From: Micromonospora purpureochromogenes
GTDB lineage: Bacteria > Actinomycetota > Actinomycetes > Mycobacteriales > Micromonosporaceae
Assembly (NCBI RefSeq): GCF_900091515.1
Contig: NZ_LT607410.1
Coordinates: forward strand, 1,364,001 to 1,428,000
Length of the DNA: 64,000 nucleotides
Reading direction: 5' to 3'
Below are positions 33,703 to 42,420 of the stretch, in pieces. Position 1 is the first letter of the stretch. Each line of letters starts with the position of its first letter. The translations under genes were made by a program, and so were the position numbers. Under the pieces are notes generated by a model, which saw only the letters and a list, made by a program, of their open reading frames with translations, was not told where the DNA came from and ran no database searches.

Positions 33703-33730
33703 GGTCCTGCCGGACTCCGGCGGATAGAGT

Positions 33731-33769
33731 GCGATCAGCGGGGTACGTGCGACGTGCCCCGCTGATCGC
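33731..33769 (+). terminator. Terminator after adk
   Basis: An 18-bp stem (33731-33748 with 33752-33769, one G-U) closes on a 3-nt loop GCG. It is one of the longest hairpins in the window and separates secY-adk from map. TAGAGT immediately before it (33725-33730) lacks a -35. Confidence 0.75.
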
Positions 33770-33796
33770 TGTCCGGCAACGAAAGGTATTGGCTCC

Positions 33797-34648
33797 ATGC
33801 GCCGTCCCCAGCTGGACATCCAGCTGAAGACCCCCGACCAGATCGAGAAGATGCGGGCCGCCGGCCTGGTGGTCGCCGAGGCCCTGCGTCGGATGCGGGA
33901 GGCCGTCGCCCCCGGCGTCAGCACCGCCGACCTGGACGCGATCGCCGAGTCGACGATCCGCGAGGCCGGGGCCGTCCCCTCGTTCAAGGGCTACCACGGC
34001 TTCCCCGCCTCGATCTGCTCCTCGGTGAACGAGCAGGTGGTGCACGCCATCCCGTCGGCGCAGCAGGTGCTCCGCGACGGCGACGTGATCTCCATCGACT
34101 GCGGCGCGGTGCTGAACGGCTGGCACGGCGACGCCGCGATCACCGTGGGCGTGGGCGAGGTCGACCCGGCATTGCTGAAGATGGCCGAGGTGGCGGAGGA
34201 CGCCATGTGGGCCGGGATCGCCGCCGCCGCCCGGGGCGCCGCCAGCGGCAAGGGCCGGCTGACCGACATCTCGCACGCGGTGGAGAACGCGGTCCGCAAG
34301 GGCGGCCGGTACGGCATCGTCGACGGCTACGGCGGGCACGGCATCGGCACCGAGATGCACCAGGACCCGCACGTGCTCAACCACGGGCGGCCCGGCAAGG
34401 GTCCGCGCCTGGTGCCGGGCCTGGCGCTGGCCATCGAGCCGATGATCACGATGGGGTCGCCGCGTACCGTCGAACTGGCCGACGGTTGGACGGTCGTCAC
34501 CCGGGACCGGTCGATGGCGGTGCACGTGGAGCACTCGATGGCGCTGCTCGAGGATGGGGTCTGGGTGCTCACCGCCTTCGACGGCGGGCGGGCCCGCCTC
34601 GGTGACCTGGTCACGTCCCGCCAGCCGGCCGACTCCCCGGCGGTCTGA
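33797..34648 (+). CDS. map: Type I methionine aminopeptidase
   Basis: This enzyme removes the initiator methionine from nascent proteins. The 283-residue product has the pita-bread fold with metal ligands in SIDCGAVLNGWHGDAAIT (two Asp), GYGGHGIGTEMHQDPHV (His), ALAIEPMITMG (Glu) and the last Glu in VEHSMALLEDG. Start ATG 33797 follows GAAAGG. The adk-map order is standard. The terminator before it suggests its own start of transcription, but no good promoter is visible. Confidence 0.95.
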   Translation: MRRPQLDIQLKTPDQIEKMRAAGLVVAEALRRMREAVAPGVSTADLDAIAESTIREAGAVPSFKGYHGFPASICSSVNEQVVHAIPSAQQVLRDGDVISIDCGAVLNGWHGDAAITVGVGEVDPALLKMAEVAEDAMWAGIAAAARGAASGKGRLTDISHAVENAVRKGGRYGIVDGYGGHGIGTEMHQDPHVLNHGRPGKGPRLVPGLALAIEPMITMGSPRTVELADGWTVVTRDRSMAVHVEHSMALLEDGVWVLTAFDGGRARLGDLVTSRQPADSPAV

Positions 34649-34757
34649 CCGCGGCGCTTCGGATCGCCCCCGCGACGGTTGGCCCTCTCAGTCGCCGTTC
34701 GCGCAGCTCGCGCCGGAGCGTACGGGCTGTCCGGATCGGCGGGTGGCGGGGTGGTGC

Positions 34758-34763
34758 CATGCT
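34758..34763 (+). promoter_or_regulatory. -10 box for the leaderless DUF1707 gene
   Basis: CATGCT lies 7 nt before ATG 34771 and no Shine-Dalgarno is present. The spacing is that of leaderless actinobacterial transcripts. Confidence 0.45.
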
Positions 34764-34770
34764 GGGCGGC

Positions 34771-35349
34771 ATGGACGGGCGGGACGGAATGCGGGCCGCC
34801 GACGCCGACCGCCGGGCGGTGGCCGACCGGCTGCGGATCGCCGTCGACGAGGGCCGGTTGGACCTGCACGATTACGACGAGCGGCTGCAGCGGGCCTATG
34901 CCGCCCGGACGTACGCCGAGCTGGACGGCCTGGTGGCCGACCTGCCGACGCCGGCGGCGCCGGGCGCGTCGACGCTGGCGATGCCGGACGGAACCGACCC
35001 GCTGCCGGCGCTCCCGACGGACCTGCGCCCGGTCGTTCGGCGGTGGCTCGCCGAGGTGTGGCAGCCGTATCTCCGGGTGATCCCGATCGTGGTGGCGGTC
35101 TGGGCGGTGACCTCGATGCTCGCCGGTGAGGTGCTCTACTTCTGGCCGGCGTGGGTGGCCGGGCCGTGGGGTGCGGTGCTCCTGGTGCGTACCGTCACCG
35201 GCGTGGCGGGCGGAGAGCCGCGGCGGTGGGCGGTCGAGCAGGAGCGGCGGGCGGCAAGGCGGGCCCGCAGGCGCCGGGCCAGGGCCGCCGAGCGGAGGCG
35301 CCGCGTGGCGCGCCGCGCGGGGGAGCCGGAGGGCGCGGAGCAGGACTGA
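34771..35349 (+). CDS. DUF1707 domain membrane protein
   Basis: The 192-residue product begins MDGRDGMRAADADRRAVADRLRIAVDEGRLDLHDYDERLQRAYAARTYAELDGLVADLP, a clear DUF1707 (SHOCT-like) domain at about 8-60. A hydrophobic hairpin of two helices (about 105-150) and a very basic C-terminal tail rich in Arg and Ala follow. ATG 34771 is preferred to ATG 34759 because of the CATGCT box 7 nt upstream. The role of DUF1707 is not established; such proteins are small membrane-associated regulators or scaffolds. It stands alone between map and infA. Confidence 0.8.
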   Translation: MDGRDGMRAADADRRAVADRLRIAVDEGRLDLHDYDERLQRAYAARTYAELDGLVADLPTPAAPGASTLAMPDGTDPLPALPTDLRPVVRRWLAEVWQPYLRVIPIVVAVWAVTSMLAGEVLYFWPAWVAGPWGAVLLVRTVTGVAGGEPRRWAVEQERRAARRARRRRARAAERRRRVARRAGEPEGAEQD

Positions 35350-35422
35350 CTGCCCAGAGAGAGGCGGTGCGGATGGTGCGCGTCACTTTTCGTGCCATCC
35401 GCCGTGTCGATCGGTGGCCGGT

Positions 35423-35452
35423 TTGGCGACGGCCCGCACTCGGGCGTACACT
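35423..35452 (+). promoter_or_regulatory. Promoter of the infA-rpoA operon
   Basis: TTGGCG (35423-35428) and TACACT (35447-35452) are 18 nt apart. Transcription would start near 35459, about 150 nt before infA. No other gene is evident between 35350 and 35607. Confidence 0.68.
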
Positions 35453-35607
35453 TTCAGATCGGCGCACAGCGTCCACTCCGGCATGCCCACTACGCGCTTC
35501 GGTGGGAGTCGGAGCCGCGGCTGGCGCGGGCTCTCCGATCTCGGTCGGTTGCCCGTGTAAGACGTTGTGGGCCGTCCGGAGTAACCGACGTCAGGACAGC
35601 GGAGGAC

Positions 35608-35829
35608 ATGCCGAAAAAAGACGGAGCCATCGAGATCGAGGGTCGGGTCATCGAGCCCCTGCCGAACGCAATGTTCCGGGTGGAGCTCGCGAACGGCCAC
35701 AAGGTGCTGGCTCACATCAGCGGCAAGATGCGGCAGCACTACATCCGTATCCTGCCGGAGGACCGGGTCGTCGTCGAACTCTCGCCGTACGACCTGACCC
35801 GCGGGCGCATCGTCTACCGCTACAAGTAA
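35608..35829 (+). CDS. infA: Translation initiation factor IF-1
   Basis: IF-1 blocks the A site during initiation. The 73-residue OB-fold protein starts at ATG 35608 ([76 protein letters not shown]), eight bases after a GGAGGA site. Longer upstream frames are rejected because they have no homology. It heads the infA-rpmJ-rpsM-rpsK-rpsD-rpoA-rplQ unit. Confidence 0.98.
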   Translation: MPKKDGAIEIEGRVIEPLPNAMFRVELANGHKVLAHISGKMRQHYIRILPEDRVVVELSPYDLTRGRIVYRYK

Positions 35830-35922
35830 TCCTGACGACGGCCGGGACGTCCCCGTGTCCGTCTTCGACGTCCGGCGTCGCGCGTGGTCGCGTCACCGGG
35901 CCAGATGGGAAGTAAGGCAACC

Positions 35923-36036
35923 GTGAAGGTCAAGCCGAGCGTCAAGAGGATCTGCAACAAGTGCCGGGTGATCCGCCGGCACGGCCGGGTCATGGTCATC
36001 TGCACCGACCCGCGCCACAAGCAGCGCCAGGGCTGA
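35923..36036 (+). CDS. rpmJ: 50S ribosomal protein L36
   Basis: L36 is the smallest ribosomal protein, 37 residues here ([20 protein letters not shown] then [17 protein letters not shown]). It is the zinc form with C11, C14, C27 and H32. GTG 35923 follows GGAAGTAAGG. It lies 93 nt after infA and 261 nt before rpsM, in the usual actinobacterial position. Confidence 0.97.
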   Translation: MKVKPSVKRICNKCRVIRRHGRVMVICTDPRHKQRQG

Positions 36037-36156
36037 ACCAGTCCCACCGGTCGTGACACGGCCGGTCGGATCGGTCCGGGCCGCAGATCCAGACAGCACA
36101 TCATCAGCTCGTTCCAGCCGCGAGCGGTACGCAGTGCGTACTCAATCGTGGTTGAC

Positions 36157-36175
36157 CCCCGGTCGGAGGCCGGGG
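36157..36175 (+). other. Hairpins in the rpsM leader
   Basis: In the 261-nt rpmJ-rpsM gap, CCCCGG-type bases 36157-36164 pair with 36168-36175, and GTACGC (36127-36132) pairs with GCGTAC (36136-36141). No promoter is convincing: TTGACC at 36152-36157 has no matching -10. The gap is long for an operon and probably holds leader structure. Confidence 0.4.
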
Positions 36176-36297
36176 CCCGCTCGGGCACGACCGATCCCGG
36201 TCGCCGGCGCTGACAGCGTCGGAAGGACGGGACGGCCGGTAGCGGGGTGGGACGGGTCCAGACCTCCGCCACAACACCACGAGGAGTACGCCCGCAC

Positions 36298-36678
36298 ATG
36301 GCACGTCTAGTCGGCGTCGACCTCCCCCGCGAGAAGCGGATGGAGATCGCGCTCACCTACATCTTCGGGGTCGGTCGTACCCGCGCCCTGGAGACGCTCA
36401 CCGCTACCGGCATCTCGCCGGACAAGCGCGTTCGGGACCTCACGGATGAGGAGCTGGTCCAGCTCCGCAGCCACATCGAGGGCAACTACAAGGTTGAAGG
36501 CGACCTGCGCCGCGAGGTCGCCGCTGACATCCGCCGCAAGGTCGAGATCGGCTGCTACGCCGGCATCCGGCACCGCCGGGGCCTGCCCGTGCGTGGCCAG
36601 CGGACCAAGACCAACGCCCGGACCCGCAAGGGCCCGAAGCGGACCGTCGCCGGCAAGAAGAAGCCCGGCAAGAAGTAA
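36298..36678 (+). CDS. rpsM: 30S ribosomal protein S13
   Basis: S13 is in the 30S head and its C-terminal tail contacts P-site tRNA. The 126-residue product starts at ATG 36298 ([30 protein letters not shown]) and ends with [40 protein letters not shown] basic tail. The upstream frame from 36247 is rejected. rpsK follows after 18 nt. Confidence 0.98.
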   Translation: MARLVGVDLPREKRMEIALTYIFGVGRTRALETLTATGISPDKRVRDLTDEELVQLRSHIEGNYKVEGDLRREVAADIRRKVEIGCYAGIRHRRGLPVRGQRTKTNARTRKGPKRTVAGKKKPGKK

Positions 36679-36696
36679 CTAGGAGCGCACAGACTT

Positions 36697-37104
36697 ATGC
36701 CACCGAAGGCTCGTGCCGGAGCCGCTGTCAAGAAGGTCCGGCGCAAGGAACGCAAGAACGTCGCCCACGGGCAGGCGCACATCAAGAGCACCTTCAACAA
36801 CACCATCGTGTCGATCACCGACCCGACCGGTGCGGTCATCTCCTGGGCCTCGTCCGGCCAGGTGGGCTTCAAGGGCTCCCGCAAGTCGACCCCGTTCGCC
36901 GCGCAGCTCGCCGCCGAGGCCGCCGCGCGTCGGGCGATGGAGCACGGCATGCGCAAGGTCGACGTGTTCGTCAAGGGCCCCGGCTCCGGCCGGGAGACCG
37001 CCATCCGTTCGCTGCAGGCCGTGGGCCTCGAGGTCGGGCAGATCTCCGACGTCACCCCGCAGCCGCACAACGGATGCCGTCCGCCGAAGCGTCGCCGGGT
37101 CTGA
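36697..37104 (+). CDS. rpsK: 30S ribosomal protein S11
   Basis: S11 lies on the platform near the E site and the anti-Shine-Dalgarno. The 135-residue product has a basic N-terminus ([31 protein letters not shown]), the conserved [21 protein letters not shown] and the C-terminal [17 protein letters not shown]. Full length, in the rpsM-rpsK-rpsD order with short gaps. Confidence 0.98.
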   Translation: MPPKARAGAAVKKVRRKERKNVAHGQAHIKSTFNNTIVSITDPTGAVISWASSGQVGFKGSRKSTPFAAQLAAEAAARRAMEHGMRKVDVFVKGPGSGRETAIRSLQAVGLEVGQISDVTPQPHNGCRPPKRRRV

Positions 37105-37118
37105 GAGGTTAGAGAGAG

Positions 37119-37745
37119 ATGGCTCGTTACACCGGTGCTGACTGCCGCCGTTGCCGGCGGGAGAAGATGAAGCTGTTCCTCAAGGGCAGCAAGTGCGATG
37201 GTCCGAAGTGCCCGTTCGAGTCCCGGCCGTTCCCGCCCGGGCAGCACGGACGCGGCCGCACGAAGGAGACGGAGTACCTGCTCCAGCTCCGTGAGAAGCA
37301 GAAGGCCCGTCGTGTCTACGGCGTGCTGGAGAAGCAGTTCCGCGGCTACTACGAAGAGGCCGTGGGCAAGAAGGCCAAGACCGGTGAGGTTCTCCTGCAG
37401 ATCCTCGAGTCGCGGCTGGACAACGTGGTCTACCGGGCCGGCTACGCCAGCTCGCGTGACCAGGCCCGCCAGCTGGTCAAGCACGGCCACTTCACCGTGA
37501 ACGGCAAGAAGGTCGACATCCCGTCGTACCGCGTCAAGGAGCACGACATCATCGAGGTCCGGGGCAAGAGCAAGGAGCTCACCCCGTTCCTGGTGGCGCA
37601 GGCTCAGGCCGGTTCGCGGTCGGTTCCGGCGTGGCTTGAGGCCATCCCGAGCCAGATGAAGATCCTCGTGCACTCGCTCCCGGCCCGCCAGGTGATCGAC
37701 ACCCAGGTCCAGGAGCAGCTGATCGTCGAGCTCTACTCCAAGTAA
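37119..37745 (+). CDS. rpsD: 30S ribosomal protein S4
   Basis: S4 starts 30S assembly and lies at the mRNA entry. The 208-residue product is the zinc (C+) form with C9, C12, C26 and C31. The S4 RNA-binding domain is around LDNVVYRAGYASSRDQARQLVKHGHFTVNGKKVDIPSY (about 98-135). In E. coli S4 represses the alpha operon. The hairpin after its stop could separate r-protein from rpoA expression. Confidence 0.98.
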   Translation: MARYTGADCRRCRREKMKLFLKGSKCDGPKCPFESRPFPPGQHGRGRTKETEYLLQLREKQKARRVYGVLEKQFRGYYEEAVGKKAKTGEVLLQILESRLDNVVYRAGYASSRDQARQLVKHGHFTVNGKKVDIPSYRVKEHDIIEVRGKSKELTPFLVAQAQAGSRSVPAWLEAIPSQMKILVHSLPARQVIDTQVQEQLIVELYSK

Positions 37746-37755
37746 GGGCTCGTTG

Positions 37756-37785
37756 CGGTGGCCCGCCCTCCGGGGCGGGCCACCG
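37756..37785 (+). terminator. Hairpin between rpsD and rpoA
   Basis: A 13-bp stem (37756-37768 with 37773-37785) closes on the loop TCCG. It lies in the 96-nt gap before rpoA. It may be a partial terminator that lets rpoA be set apart from the r-protein genes; no strong promoter is visible behind it. Confidence 0.55.
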
Positions 37786-37841
37786 GAACAGTTTGTGTCG
37801 TGGGCGTCATATAGCGGGCGTCCCGGAAGAGAAGAGAAAAA

Positions 37842-38864
37842 ATGCTCATCAGCCAGCGACCCTCCCTCTCCGAGGAGTCGATCAACGAGACCCGGTCCCG
37901 GTTCACCATCGAGCCGCTGGAGCCCGGTTTCGGCTACACCCTGGGTAACTCGCTGCGGCGCACGCTGCTGTCGTCCATCCCGGGTGCGGCGGTCACCTCG
38001 ATCAAGATCGACGGTGTGCTGCACGAGTTCACCACGATCCCCGGTGTCAAGGAGGACGTGGTCGAGCTCGTCATGAACATCAAGGAGCTGTGCGTCAGCT
38101 CCGAGCACGACGAGCCGGTCAGCATGTACCTGCGCAAGCAGGGCCCGGGCGATGTGACGGCCGGCGACATCCAGCCCCCGGCCGGCGTCTCGGTGCACAA
38201 CCCGGACCTGAAGCTCGCCACCCTCAACGGCAAGGGCCGGCTCGACATGGAGCTGACCGTCGAGCGGGGTCGTGGCTATGTCACGGCGGCGCAGAACAAG
38301 CAGGCCGGCGCCGAGATCGGCCGGATCCCGGTCGACTCGATCTACTCGCCGGTGCTCAAGGTGACGTACCGCGTCGAGGCGACCCGCGTCGAGCAGCGGA
38401 CCGACTTCGACCGGCTGATCATCGACGTCGAGACCAAGCCGTCGATGGGCCCGCGTACCGCGCTGGCCTCCGCCGGCTCGACGCTGGTGGAGCTCTTCGG
38501 CCTGGCCCGGGAGCTGGACGAGACCGCCGAGGGCATCGACATCGGGCCGTCCCCGCAGGACGCCCAGCTCGCGGCGGACCTGGCCCTGCCGATCGAGGAG
38601 CTGGACCTCACCGTCCGCTCCTACAACTGCCTCAAGCGCGAGGGCATCAACTCCGTTGGTGAGCTCATCGGGCGTACCGAGGCCGACCTCCTCGACATCC
38701 GGAATTTCGGTCAGAAGTCGATCGACGAGGTCAAGATGAAGCTCGCCGGGATGGGTCTCGGGCTGAAGGACTCGGCCCCGAACTTCGACCCGGCGCACGT
38801 CGTGGACGCCTTCGGCGAGGCCGACTACGACACCGACGACTACCGCGAGACCGAGCAGCTCTAG
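37842..38864 (+). CDS. rpoA: DNA-directed RNA polymerase subunit alpha
   Basis: Alpha dimerises to nucleate the RNA polymerase core and its C-terminal domain contacts UP elements and activators. The 340-residue product has the N-terminal domain ([34 protein letters not shown] at about 22-55) and the C-terminal domain ([38 protein letters not shown], about 262-300). Start ATG 37842 and length are normal. rplQ follows after 34 nt. Confidence 0.98.
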   Translation: MLISQRPSLSEESINETRSRFTIEPLEPGFGYTLGNSLRRTLLSSIPGAAVTSIKIDGVLHEFTTIPGVKEDVVELVMNIKELCVSSEHDEPVSMYLRKQGPGDVTAGDIQPPAGVSVHNPDLKLATLNGKGRLDMELTVERGRGYVTAAQNKQAGAEIGRIPVDSIYSPVLKVTYRVEATRVEQRTDFDRLIIDVETKPSMGPRTALASAGSTLVELFGLARELDETAEGIDIGPSPQDAQLAADLALPIEELDLTVRSYNCLKREGINSVGELIGRTEADLLDIRNFGQKSIDEVKMKLAGMGLGLKDSAPNFDPAHVVDAFGEADYDTDDYRETEQL

Positions 38865-38898
38865 TCCGCGCTGCCGCCACACCTGAGGAGCACCAAGC

Positions 38899-39456
38899 AT
38901 GCCCACGCCCACCAAGGGCCCCCGCCTCGGCGGCAGCCCCGCGCACGAGCGGCTGATGCTGGCCAACCTGGCCACCGCGCTGTTCCAGCACGGCAAGATC
39001 AAGACCACCGAGACGAAGGCCCGGCGGCTGCGTCCGCTGGCCGAGCAGCTCATCACCAAGGCCAAGCGTGGCGACCTCGCCGCGCGCCGGCGGGTGCTGG
39101 GCGTCGTCAAGGACAAGGACGTGGTCTACGCCCTGTTCGACCAGATCGCGCCCCGGTACGCCAACCGCCCCGGCGGCTACACTCGGATCGTGAAGACCGG
39201 TCCGCGCAAGGGTGACAACGCTCCGATGGTCGTCATCGAGCTGGTCGAGGAGCTTCAGGTCGCCGAGCCCAAGGCGAACAAGAAGACCGCCGCCCGCAAG
39301 GCCGCCCAGCAGGACAAGGTCGAGGCCCTGGCCCCGGCCGAGGAGACCCCGGAGTCGAACTCGTCGGACCAGGACTCCGAGCCGCCGGTGTCGGCGTCCG
39401 GTGACACCGACGCCGCCCGCGAGGACAGCGACGAGGCCAACGAGAACAAGGCCTGA
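38899..39456 (+). CDS. rplQ: 50S ribosomal protein L17
   Basis: L17 lies near the tunnel exit. The 185-residue product has the family core to about residue 118 ([29 protein letters not shown], then [28 protein letters not shown]). An acidic, serine-rich C-terminal tail of about 65 residues follows, commonly seen in actinobacterial L17. It ends the alpha operon; an 18-bp terminator lies 13 nt past the stop. Confidence 0.97.
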   Translation: MPTPTKGPRLGGSPAHERLMLANLATALFQHGKIKTTETKARRLRPLAEQLITKAKRGDLAARRRVLGVVKDKDVVYALFDQIAPRYANRPGGYTRIVKTGPRKGDNAPMVVIELVEELQVAEPKANKKTAARKAAQQDKVEALAPAEETPESNSSDQDSEPPVSASGDTDAAREDSDEANENKA

Positions 39457-39469
39457 GCAAAGGCACCTT

Positions 39470-39510
39470 CGTCGGGCCCGGTATCCCTTCCTGGGGTGCC
39501 GGGCCCGACG
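39470..39510 (+). terminator. Terminator after rplQ
   Basis: Positions 39470-39481 pair perfectly with 39499-39510, and six further inner pairs (two U-G) extend the stem to 18 bp around the loop TTCCT. It ends the infA-rplQ transcript, just before truA. Confidence 0.8.
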
Positions 39511-39530
39511 GCGTGAACGGGAGGTACGAG

Positions 39531-40361
39531 GTGGACGAGCGGACCCGGCTGCGGCTGGACGTCTCGTACGACGGCACGGACTTCTCCGGCTGGGCCGCCC
39601 AGCCGACCCGGCGGACGGTCGCCGGGGTGCTGACCCAGACGCTGGACCTCGTCCTCGGCGCGGGCACGGCGACCGGGCTGACCGTCGCCGGCCGCACCGA
39701 CGCCGGGGTGCACGCCACCGGTCAGGTCTGCCACCTCGACCTCCCCACCGCCGTGTGGCGGGAGCACGACGGGCGGCTGCTGCGCCGGTTGGCCCGGCTG
39801 CTCCCGACCGACGTGCGGATCCGCGCCATGAGCGAGGTGCCGGCCGACTTCGACGCCCGTTTCTCGGCGACCTTCCGCCGCTACGAGTACCGGGTGACCG
39901 ACGCCCCGTGGGGCGCCGAGCCGCTGCGCCGGCACGACACCCTCGCCTGGCCGAAGCCGTTGGACCTGGCGGCGCTGAACGCCGCCGCGGCCGGGCTGGT
40001 GGGGGAGCACGACTTCGCCGCGTACTGCCGGCGCAAGGAGAACGCCACCACGCTGCGCGAGGTGACCCGGCTGGACTGGCGGCGCGACCCGGACGGCATC
40101 CTCGTGGCCACCGTGCAGGCCGACGCGTTCTGCCAGGCGATGGTGCGCAGCCTGGTCGGGGCGATGCTGGTCGCCGGGGACGGCCGGCGGCCGGTCGAGT
40201 GGCCGGCGAGCCTGCTGAGCCGGCGGGAACGCTCCAGCGAGGTGAGCGTCGCGGCGGCGCACGGGTTGACCCTGGTCGCGGTCGGCTACCCGGACGACCC
40301 GGCCGAGTACGCCCGCCGCGCCGACCTGACCCGCCGCCTCCGCGTCCCCACCGAGGCCTGA
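39531..40361 (+). CDS. truA: tRNA pseudouridine(38-40) synthase TruA
   Basis: TruA makes pseudouridines 38-40 in the tRNA anticodon stem. The 276-residue product starts at GTG 39531, six bases after CGGGAGG (39518-39524). The earlier GTG at 39513 is next to the rplQ terminator and less likely. The fold shows LRLDVSYDGTDFSGWAAQP, catalytic D57 in GRTDAGVHA, and RRYEYRV. A truA next to rplQ is standard. It converges on an opposite-strand gene, with a shared terminator at 40482-40518. Confidence 0.95.
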   Translation: MDERTRLRLDVSYDGTDFSGWAAQPTRRTVAGVLTQTLDLVLGAGTATGLTVAGRTDAGVHATGQVCHLDLPTAVWREHDGRLLRRLARLLPTDVRIRAMSEVPADFDARFSATFRRYEYRVTDAPWGAEPLRRHDTLAWPKPLDLAALNAAAAGLVGEHDFAAYCRRKENATTLREVTRLDWRRDPDGILVATVQADAFCQAMVRSLVGAMLVAGDGRRPVEWPASLLSRRERSSEVSVAAAHGLTLVAVGYPDDPAEYARRADLTRRLRVPTEA

Positions 40362-40481
40362 GCCCACCGGGGTTCGCGAGACCGCATCCTCGCCGGGCCG
40401 GTGCGCGGCGCGCGCCCGGGCAGGCGGCGTGACGCGTGACCGGGCCGTGCCGAGGCGAGGCGAGGCGAGCCAGGAGACGTG

Positions 40482-40518
40482 GCGAGGCCCGGTCCGCAGG
40501 ACTCGGACCGGGCCTCGC
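40482..40518. terminator. Bidirectional terminator, truA and orphan membrane gene
   Basis: Positions 40482-40496 pair perfectly with 40504-40518 (15 bp) around a 7-nt loop, in the gap between two convergent genes. It can serve both strands. The GAGGC-type short direct repeat at 40451-40470 lies beside it. Confidence 0.78.
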
Positions 40519-40542
40519 GTCGGGTCGCTGTCGACCGGCGGA

Positions 40543-41646
40543 TCAGTCGCCGGGCAGCTCGTCGGGAGTGGCGTTCCCGCCCTGGGTGCCGGTGCCCTCG
40601 GTCGCCTTCGCGGTGGGCTGGACGGCGCTGCCGCCGGCGGCCCGGCGTTCGAGCACGCCCTTGTCGAGGTGCAGCTCGATCACGTCGTAGATGATGTCGC
40701 GGACCGCGGTGTCGCCGGCCGGCACGGCGCCGCCGTCGGTGCGGACGACCAGGCAGTAGGCGATGTAGTGGCCGCGTACCTGCCAGCCGACCCGGGCGGC
40801 GGCGGTGGTGAGCGCCTCGGTGCCGTCACCGGCGGCCAGGCCGCGGAAGCGGCCCTGCCGCTCGTCAAGCAGCTGCCGGATCCGGTCCCGGACGCGTTGC
40901 GCGCTGGCCTTGTCGGTCAGGTTGAACAGGCCGGCGGTGACCAGGTGCTGGCCGTCGGGGGAGCGCAGTGTGCCCCGTACCACCTGGCTGCACCCGAGCC
41001 GGACCAGCAGGTCGGCGATCTCGCCGGTGGCGGCGACCGCGCAACTGCCGCCGGATTGCGTCTTCAGCACGTCGTAGGCGGGTCGTCCGTCGGCCACCAC
41101 CAGCTTCTTGCCTGCGAAGACCTCGCGGGCGGTCAGCGGCTGCTGGTCGGTGTCGCGGGAGTCGAGGTGGCCGGCGGTCGACTCGTCGACCGGAGCGGCC
41201 GTGGTGGGCTGCGGTGCCGCCGCGGTCGGGTCGTCGCTCGGCGTGCGGTCGACGAGCAGGGCCGCCGCGCCGAGGCCGCAGAGCGCGAGCAGGACCAGCA
41301 CCGCCGCGCCGCCGACGAGCACCTGCCACAGCCGGCCGCCGCCGCGCCCGGAGCCGGACGGGCCGGACGCGGGCGGCGCCGGCGGCTCCAGCGGCTCCAG
41401 CGGCTCGGTCGGGGCGTACTCGCGGGGGAGGGTGGGTGGCGGCGGGATCTGGACGGACGAGCGGACCGGAACCGGTTCGGCGGCCGGGAGGGTCGGCCGG
41501 GTGGTCCGCGGCAGTGACGGGGTGGGGAAGCGGGACGGAGACGGCCCGGCCGGCGCGGGCGGGCCGGGCGGGAACTCCGGCAGGTCCGACTCGGACCGCG
41601 GGTGGTCCACGAAGGCGTCCTCATCGGACTCGTACCGATACACCAT
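40543..41646 (-). CDS. Single-pass membrane protein, unknown function
   Basis: The 367-residue product has a proline-rich disordered cytoplasmic part (1-105, with PPGPPAPAGPSPSRFPTPSLP and EPLEPLEPPAPP). One transmembrane helix lies at about 106-132 and an external domain of about 235 residues follows. The domain has three cysteines and a repeated alpha/beta look (EVFAGKKLVVADGRPAYDVLK, LVRLGCSQVVRGTLRSPDGQHLVTAGLFNL) but no motif I can name. ATG 41646 is chosen because TACTCT lies 7 nt upstream (leaderless). It stands alone, opposite truA. Confidence 0.75.
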   Translation of the reverse strand: MVYRYESDEDAFVDHPRSESDLPEFPPGPPAPAGPSPSRFPTPSLPRTTRPTLPAAEPVPVRSSVQIPPPPTLPREYAPTEPLEPLEPPAPPASGPSGSGRGGGRLWQVLVGGAAVLVLLALCGLGAAALLVDRTPSDDPTAAAPQPTTAAPVDESTAGHLDSRDTDQQPLTAREVFAGKKLVVADGRPAYDVLKTQSGGSCAVAATGEIADLLVRLGCSQVVRGTLRSPDGQHLVTAGLFNLTDKASAQRVRDRIRQLLDERQGRFRGLAAGDGTEALTTAAARVGWQVRGHYIAYCLVVRTDGGAVPAGDTAVRDIIYDVIELHLDKGVLERRAAGGSAVQPTAKATEGTGTQGGNATPDELPGD

Positions 41647-41653
41647 GTCGCCC

Positions 41654-41659
41654 AGAGTA
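41654..41659 (-). promoter_or_regulatory. -10 box for the leaderless orphan membrane gene
   Basis: On the minus strand TACTCT is followed by exactly 7 nt and then ATG 41646. There is no Shine-Dalgarno site. Confidence 0.55.
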
Positions 41660-41773
41660 GGAGCCATTGCCCCTTTAGGGGGTAATAACGGGAAATTCCG
41701 GCGCGGGCGCGTCGGGGTCCGCCCCGCCGAGGCGACCGCGACCGCGCTGCGGCCCGGTGGGAGAATGCCGGAC

Positions 41774-42379
41774 GTGACCGGCGACCACTACTTCTCCACC
41801 AAACCCACCGCTGCGGCGCGCCCGCGGGAGGTCGAGTTCTCCGTCGCCGGGCGCGACTACATCCTGGCCTCGGCCAGCGGGGTCTTCTCCGCCGACCGGC
41901 TCGACCCCGGCACCGCCGTCCTGCTGCGCAAGGCCGAGCTGCCGACCACCACCGTCGGCGGTGACCTGCTCGACATCGGCTCCGGCTTCGGGCCGATCAG
42001 CTGCGTGCTGGCCACCAGCGCGCCGGCCGCCACCGTCTGGGCGGTCGACGTCAACGAGCGGGCCCGCGCCCTCACCACCGAGAACGCCCGCCGGGTCGGC
42101 GCCGCCGACCGGCTACGGGCGGTCGCCCCGGACGAGGTCCCGGCCGACGTCACCTTCGCCCAGATCTGGTCCAACCCGCCGATCCACATCGGCAAGGCCG
42201 AACTGCACGAGCTGCTGCGCCGCTGGCTGCCCCGGCTCGCCCCGGACGGCGTCGCCTGGCTGGTGGTCGCCCGCCACCTCGGCGGCGACTCGCTGCACCG
42301 CTGGCTGGTCGACGGCGGCTGGCAGGTCTCGCGGCACGCCAGCCAGAAGGGCTACCGGGTGCTGCGGGTCACCCGGTAA
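41774..42379 (+). CDS. RsmC-like class I SAM-dependent methyltransferase
   Basis: The 201-residue product has the SAM-binding motif I DLLDIGSGFGP (64-74), an acidic residue after strand 2 (VDVNERA, about 91-97) and the catalytic-type motif NPPIHIG (134-140), the NPPxHxG form of RsmC/MTS guanine-N2 rRNA methyltransferases. It is the single-domain size seen in actinobacteria, without the inactive N-terminal domain of E. coli RsmC. GTG 41774 is chosen because GAGAAT lies 7 nt upstream and no ribosome site is present. The target base is inferred from family only. Confidence 0.8.
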   Translation: MTGDHYFSTKPTAAARPREVEFSVAGRDYILASASGVFSADRLDPGTAVLLRKAELPTTTVGGDLLDIGSGFGPISCVLATSAPAATVWAVDVNERARALTTENARRVGAADRLRAVAPDEVPADVTFAQIWSNPPIHIGKAELHELLRRWLPRLAPDGVAWLVVARHLGGDSLHRWLVDGGWQVSRHASQKGYRVLRVTR

Positions 42380-42420
42380 TCGAGTGTCGCCCGTGCCGCC
42401 CGCTCCGGCAGGATGCCGGC

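Noticed and set aside
33725..33730. TAGAGT as a map promoter
   Set aside because: There is no -35, and the strong adk terminator follows immediately.
40429..41517. 362-codon plus-strand open frame after truA
   Set aside because: It runs through a bidirectional terminator and is antisense to the orphan membrane protein, which has a better start and a transmembrane helix.
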